Assembly (NCBI GenBank): GCA_964608495.1
Contig: CAZSOQ010000024.1
Span: forward strand, 1 to 33,848
Source of the DNA: JAKORR01 sp964608495
GTDB lineage: Bacteria > Armatimonadota > Zipacnadia > Zipacnadales > FEN-943
DNA length: 33,848 nucleotides
Direction: 5' to 3'
The notes under the pieces: model-generated
Told to the model about the DNA's origin: nothing
Seen by the model: only the letters and a program-made list of their open reading frames with translations
Database searches by the model: none
Position numbers and translations under genes: made by a program
In this document: positions 32,311 through 33,848 of the stretch, one piece after another
Layout of the letters: every line of letters starts with the position of its first letter
Numbering within the stretch: position 1 is the stretch's first letter

Positions 32311-32667
32311 ATGGCCGAAAGCGCACTGGACGGGCTGCAGCTCCTGCCCAAGCACCGCCGTCTGCTGGAGAAGGTGGTGCCGATCCTTCGGCGTGAGCTC
32401 GGCGACAATCTGGTGAAGCTACTGCTCTACGGCTCCGTTGCCCGCGGCGAGGCCACGGAGGAGTCGGATGTTGATCTTGCGGCTGTCGTGCGCGAGCCCC
32501 TGTCCTGGCAGCAGGAGGACAGGCTAGGCCAGAAGCTCTACCCGGCGGAGCTGGAGGAGAGGACCTTCCTCTGCGTCTTCTACCTCACCGAGACGGACTA
32601 CGAGCGGCGCGCATCGGCTGGGTTCGGCTGGTGCCACGCGATCCGCGCTGAGGGAGTGGAGCTGTGA
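32311..32667 (+). CDS. Minimal nucleotidyltransferase (MNT), MntA-like, partner of HEPN protein
   Basis: A 118-aa protein of the DNA polymerase beta-like minimal nucleotidyltransferase family. The GS-x10-DxD core is present: G41-S42 in LLYGSVARGEATEESDVDLA, with D53 and D55. A third acidic ligand is not obvious; the expected strand reads TFLCVFYLTETDY. Relatives (MntA) inactivate HEPN toxins by adding AMP to them. ATG 32311 follows a GAGGCACGAGAG stretch. It starts 27 nt after nuoK and its TGA overlaps the GTG of the HEPN gene, the standard MNT-HEPN arrangement, yet both sit inside the nuo operon. Confidence 0.9.
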   Translation: MAESALDGLQLLPKHRRLLEKVVPILRRELGDNLVKLLLYGSVARGEATEESDVDLAAVVREPLSWQQEDRLGQKLYPAELEERTFLCVFYLTETDYERRASAGFGWCHAIRAEGVEL

Positions 32668-33116
32668 CCTGCGAGGAGGCACGTTCGGAGGCCGTTCGCG
32701 ACTGGTGGCACAAGGCACTCTCCGCCTTGCGTGAAGCAGAGGACGCAGCTCGACTGGAGCACGCGGAGAACGCCGTGGGCCGGTCCTACTACGCGGCCTT
32801 CTACGCCGCCAAGGCTCTGCTGGCGACCAGGGGGATTGATGCCAAGAAGCACAGCGGGGTCCTGAGCCTGATCGGTGAGCACTTCGTGCGCCCGGGCCTG
32901 CTGCCGGCGGAAAGGGGGCGCGCCATCCACGATCTCATGAGAGCACGACTAATGGCCGACTATGATCCGAAGGCCTCCTTCGCCCCCGGCGCCGTGCGGG
33001 GCTATCTCGAGAAGGCACGGCACTTCGTATCGGTGGCCGGATCCCTCTTGCGTCGGGAGGGTTGGCTCGGCGAGAGGTCGGAAGGGCCAGACCCAAGCGA
33101 ATCACAGTCATGTTGA
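32664..33116 (+). CDS. HEPN-domain protein, partner of MNT nucleotidyltransferase
   Basis: A 150-aa all-helical HEPN protein (PF05168-like). It shows the ENAVGRSYYAAFYAAKALLATRG helix, the KKHSGVLSLIGEHFV turn and the late HDLMRARLMADYD motif. HEPN ribonuclease toxins such as HepT carry R-x4-6-H; here R93 and R95 are followed by D99-Y100 with no His, so catalysis is doubtful or different. The partner MNT gene lies upstream with a GTGA overlap (GTG 32664). At the other end the TGA (33114-33116) overlaps the nuoL ATG (33110) by 7 nt. The C-terminal tail after 130 is hydrophilic. The role may be toxin, or a nucleotide-binding regulator. Confidence 0.87.
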   Translation: MTCEEARSEAVRDWWHKALSALREAEDAARLEHAENAVGRSYYAAFYAAKALLATRGIDAKKHSGVLSLIGEHFVRPGLLPAERGRAIHDLMRARLMADYDPKASFAPGAVRGYLEKARHFVSVAGSLLRREGWLGERSEGPDPSESQSC

Positions 33117-33848
33117 CCATTGCCTGGACGATCCCGCTCTTCCCCTTCGCGGCCTGCGCCGTGCTGATCTTCTTCGGCGCGGCGCTCAAGCGGCGCATGG
33201 GCGAGAGCGTGGCCTGGATAGCCGTGGCCGGGATCGGCGCCACGATACCCTTCTCGCTTGGCGCGCTCTCCGAGCTCGTCTCCGGTGCGTCGCCGCACAG
33301 CGCGTCCCTGCCCTGGGCCGTGCTCGCCGGGCGCACCCTCGAGGTCGGCTTCCAGGTTGATCCCCTCACGGCGCTCATGCTCTCGATGGTGAGCATCGTC
33401 GCCACCTGCATCATGATCTTCTCCGCCGGCTACATGCACGGCGACGACGGCTACCAGCGCTTCTTCGCCTACATGTCCCTGTTCTGCAGCTCGATGTTCC
33501 TGCTGGTGCTGGCCAACAACTTCCTGGTCCTCTACGTCGCCTGGGAGCTGGTGGGCCTGTGCTCCTACCTGCTGATCGGCTTCTGGTTCCAGAAGCCCGA
33601 GGCGGCGCGGGCGGCGCTGAAGGCCTTCGTTACCACGCGCATCGGGGACCTGTTCTTCGCCATTGGCGTCTTCCTGGTCTTCATCTACGCGCCCAGCCTC
33701 CGTTTCGAGGAGACCTTCGCGGCGGTCAAGGCCGGCACCATGTCCATCGCCATCGCCGGTGTGGCGGCCTTGCTGCTCTTCGGCGGGGCCGTGGGCAAGA
33801 GCGCCCAGTTCCCGCTGCACGTGTGGCTGCCCGACGCCATGGAGGGCC
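33110..33848 (+). CDS. nuoL: NADH-quinone oxidoreductase subunit L (partial, runs off the right edge)
   Basis: The first 246 residues of the largest antiporter-like subunit; the rest lies outside the window. Starting MLTIAWTIPLFPFAACAVLI, it shows the family segments FQVDPLTALMLSMVSIVATC, YMHGDDGYQRFFAYMSLF, the conserved Glu in YVAWELVGLCSYLLIGFW, and the Lys-containing GGAVGKSAQFPLHVWLPDAM at the right end. ATG 33110 lies inside the end of the HEPN gene (7-nt overlap) and no separate ribosome site is evident, so translation is probably coupled to HEPN. Confidence 0.95.
   Translation, partial: MLTIAWTIPLFPFAACAVLIFFGAALKRRMGESVAWIAVAGIGATIPFSLGALSELVSGASPHSASLPWAVLAGRTLEVGFQVDPLTALMLSMVSIVATCIMIFSAGYMHGDDGYQRFFAYMSLFCSSMFLLVLANNFLVLYVAWELVGLCSYLLIGFWFQKPEAARAALKAFVTTRIGDLFFAIGVFLVFIYAPSLRFEETFAAVKAGTMSIAIAGVAALLLFGGAVGKSAQFPLHVWLPDAMEG

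Overview
The window is very GC-rich, densely packed bacterial DNA. A DUF1559-type prepilin with the H-x9-DG style end, secreted GH5/GH42-like glycoside hydrolases, several xylose-isomerase-like sugar isomerases, a DUF4175-like coiled-coil membrane protein and a complex I operon starting nuoABCDHIJK without E, F or G suggest an environmental bacterium of the Armatimonadota/Planctomycetota type. The taxonomy is inference; no rRNA or tRNA gene was seen.

Layout. 1-2471 (+): tail of an upstream gene, then an 806-aa zinc-knuckle protein that may be the C-terminal half of a BrxC/PglY/DUF6079-like system lying mostly off the left edge. 2684-5377 (-): an 897-aa flavo-iron-sulphur enzyme with the dihydropyrimidine dehydrogenase modules in permuted order and a 27-bp minisatellite inside its TIM barrel. 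5508-9500 (-): three overlapping genes (ModA-like binding domain fused to TPRs; NapH-like membrane polyferredoxin; prepilin). 9794-10792 (+): sugar isomerase/epimerase. 10821-13143 (-): HD hydrolase, YwgA-like protein and a small membrane protein. 13349-18367 (-): MsbA-type ABC exporter followed by the DUF4175-like protein. 18641-21426 (+): IolE-like isomerase, TPR protein, zinc-ribbon/pentapeptide protein. 21559-26392: divergent secreted GH5 (-) and two-CBM GH42-like (+) enzymes. 26737-33848 (+): complex I genes nuoA-B-C-D-H-I-J-K, then an MNT nucleotidyltransferase and a HEPN protein, then nuoL running off the right edge.

How they work together. The nuo genes encode the membrane arm and the B/C/D/I connecting module of complex I; with no E/F/G in the cluster the electron donor may be ferredoxin or a separately encoded module. 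The MNT-HEPN pair, of toxin-antitoxin type, is placed between nuoK and nuoL and joined to nuoL by overlapping codons, so it should be co-expressed with the respiratory enzyme. This is the most striking arrangement here. The second is the binding-protein/polyferredoxin/prepilin operon, which looks like an uncharacterised envelope redox system. The glycosidases and isomerases fit a life on plant or microbial polysaccharides.
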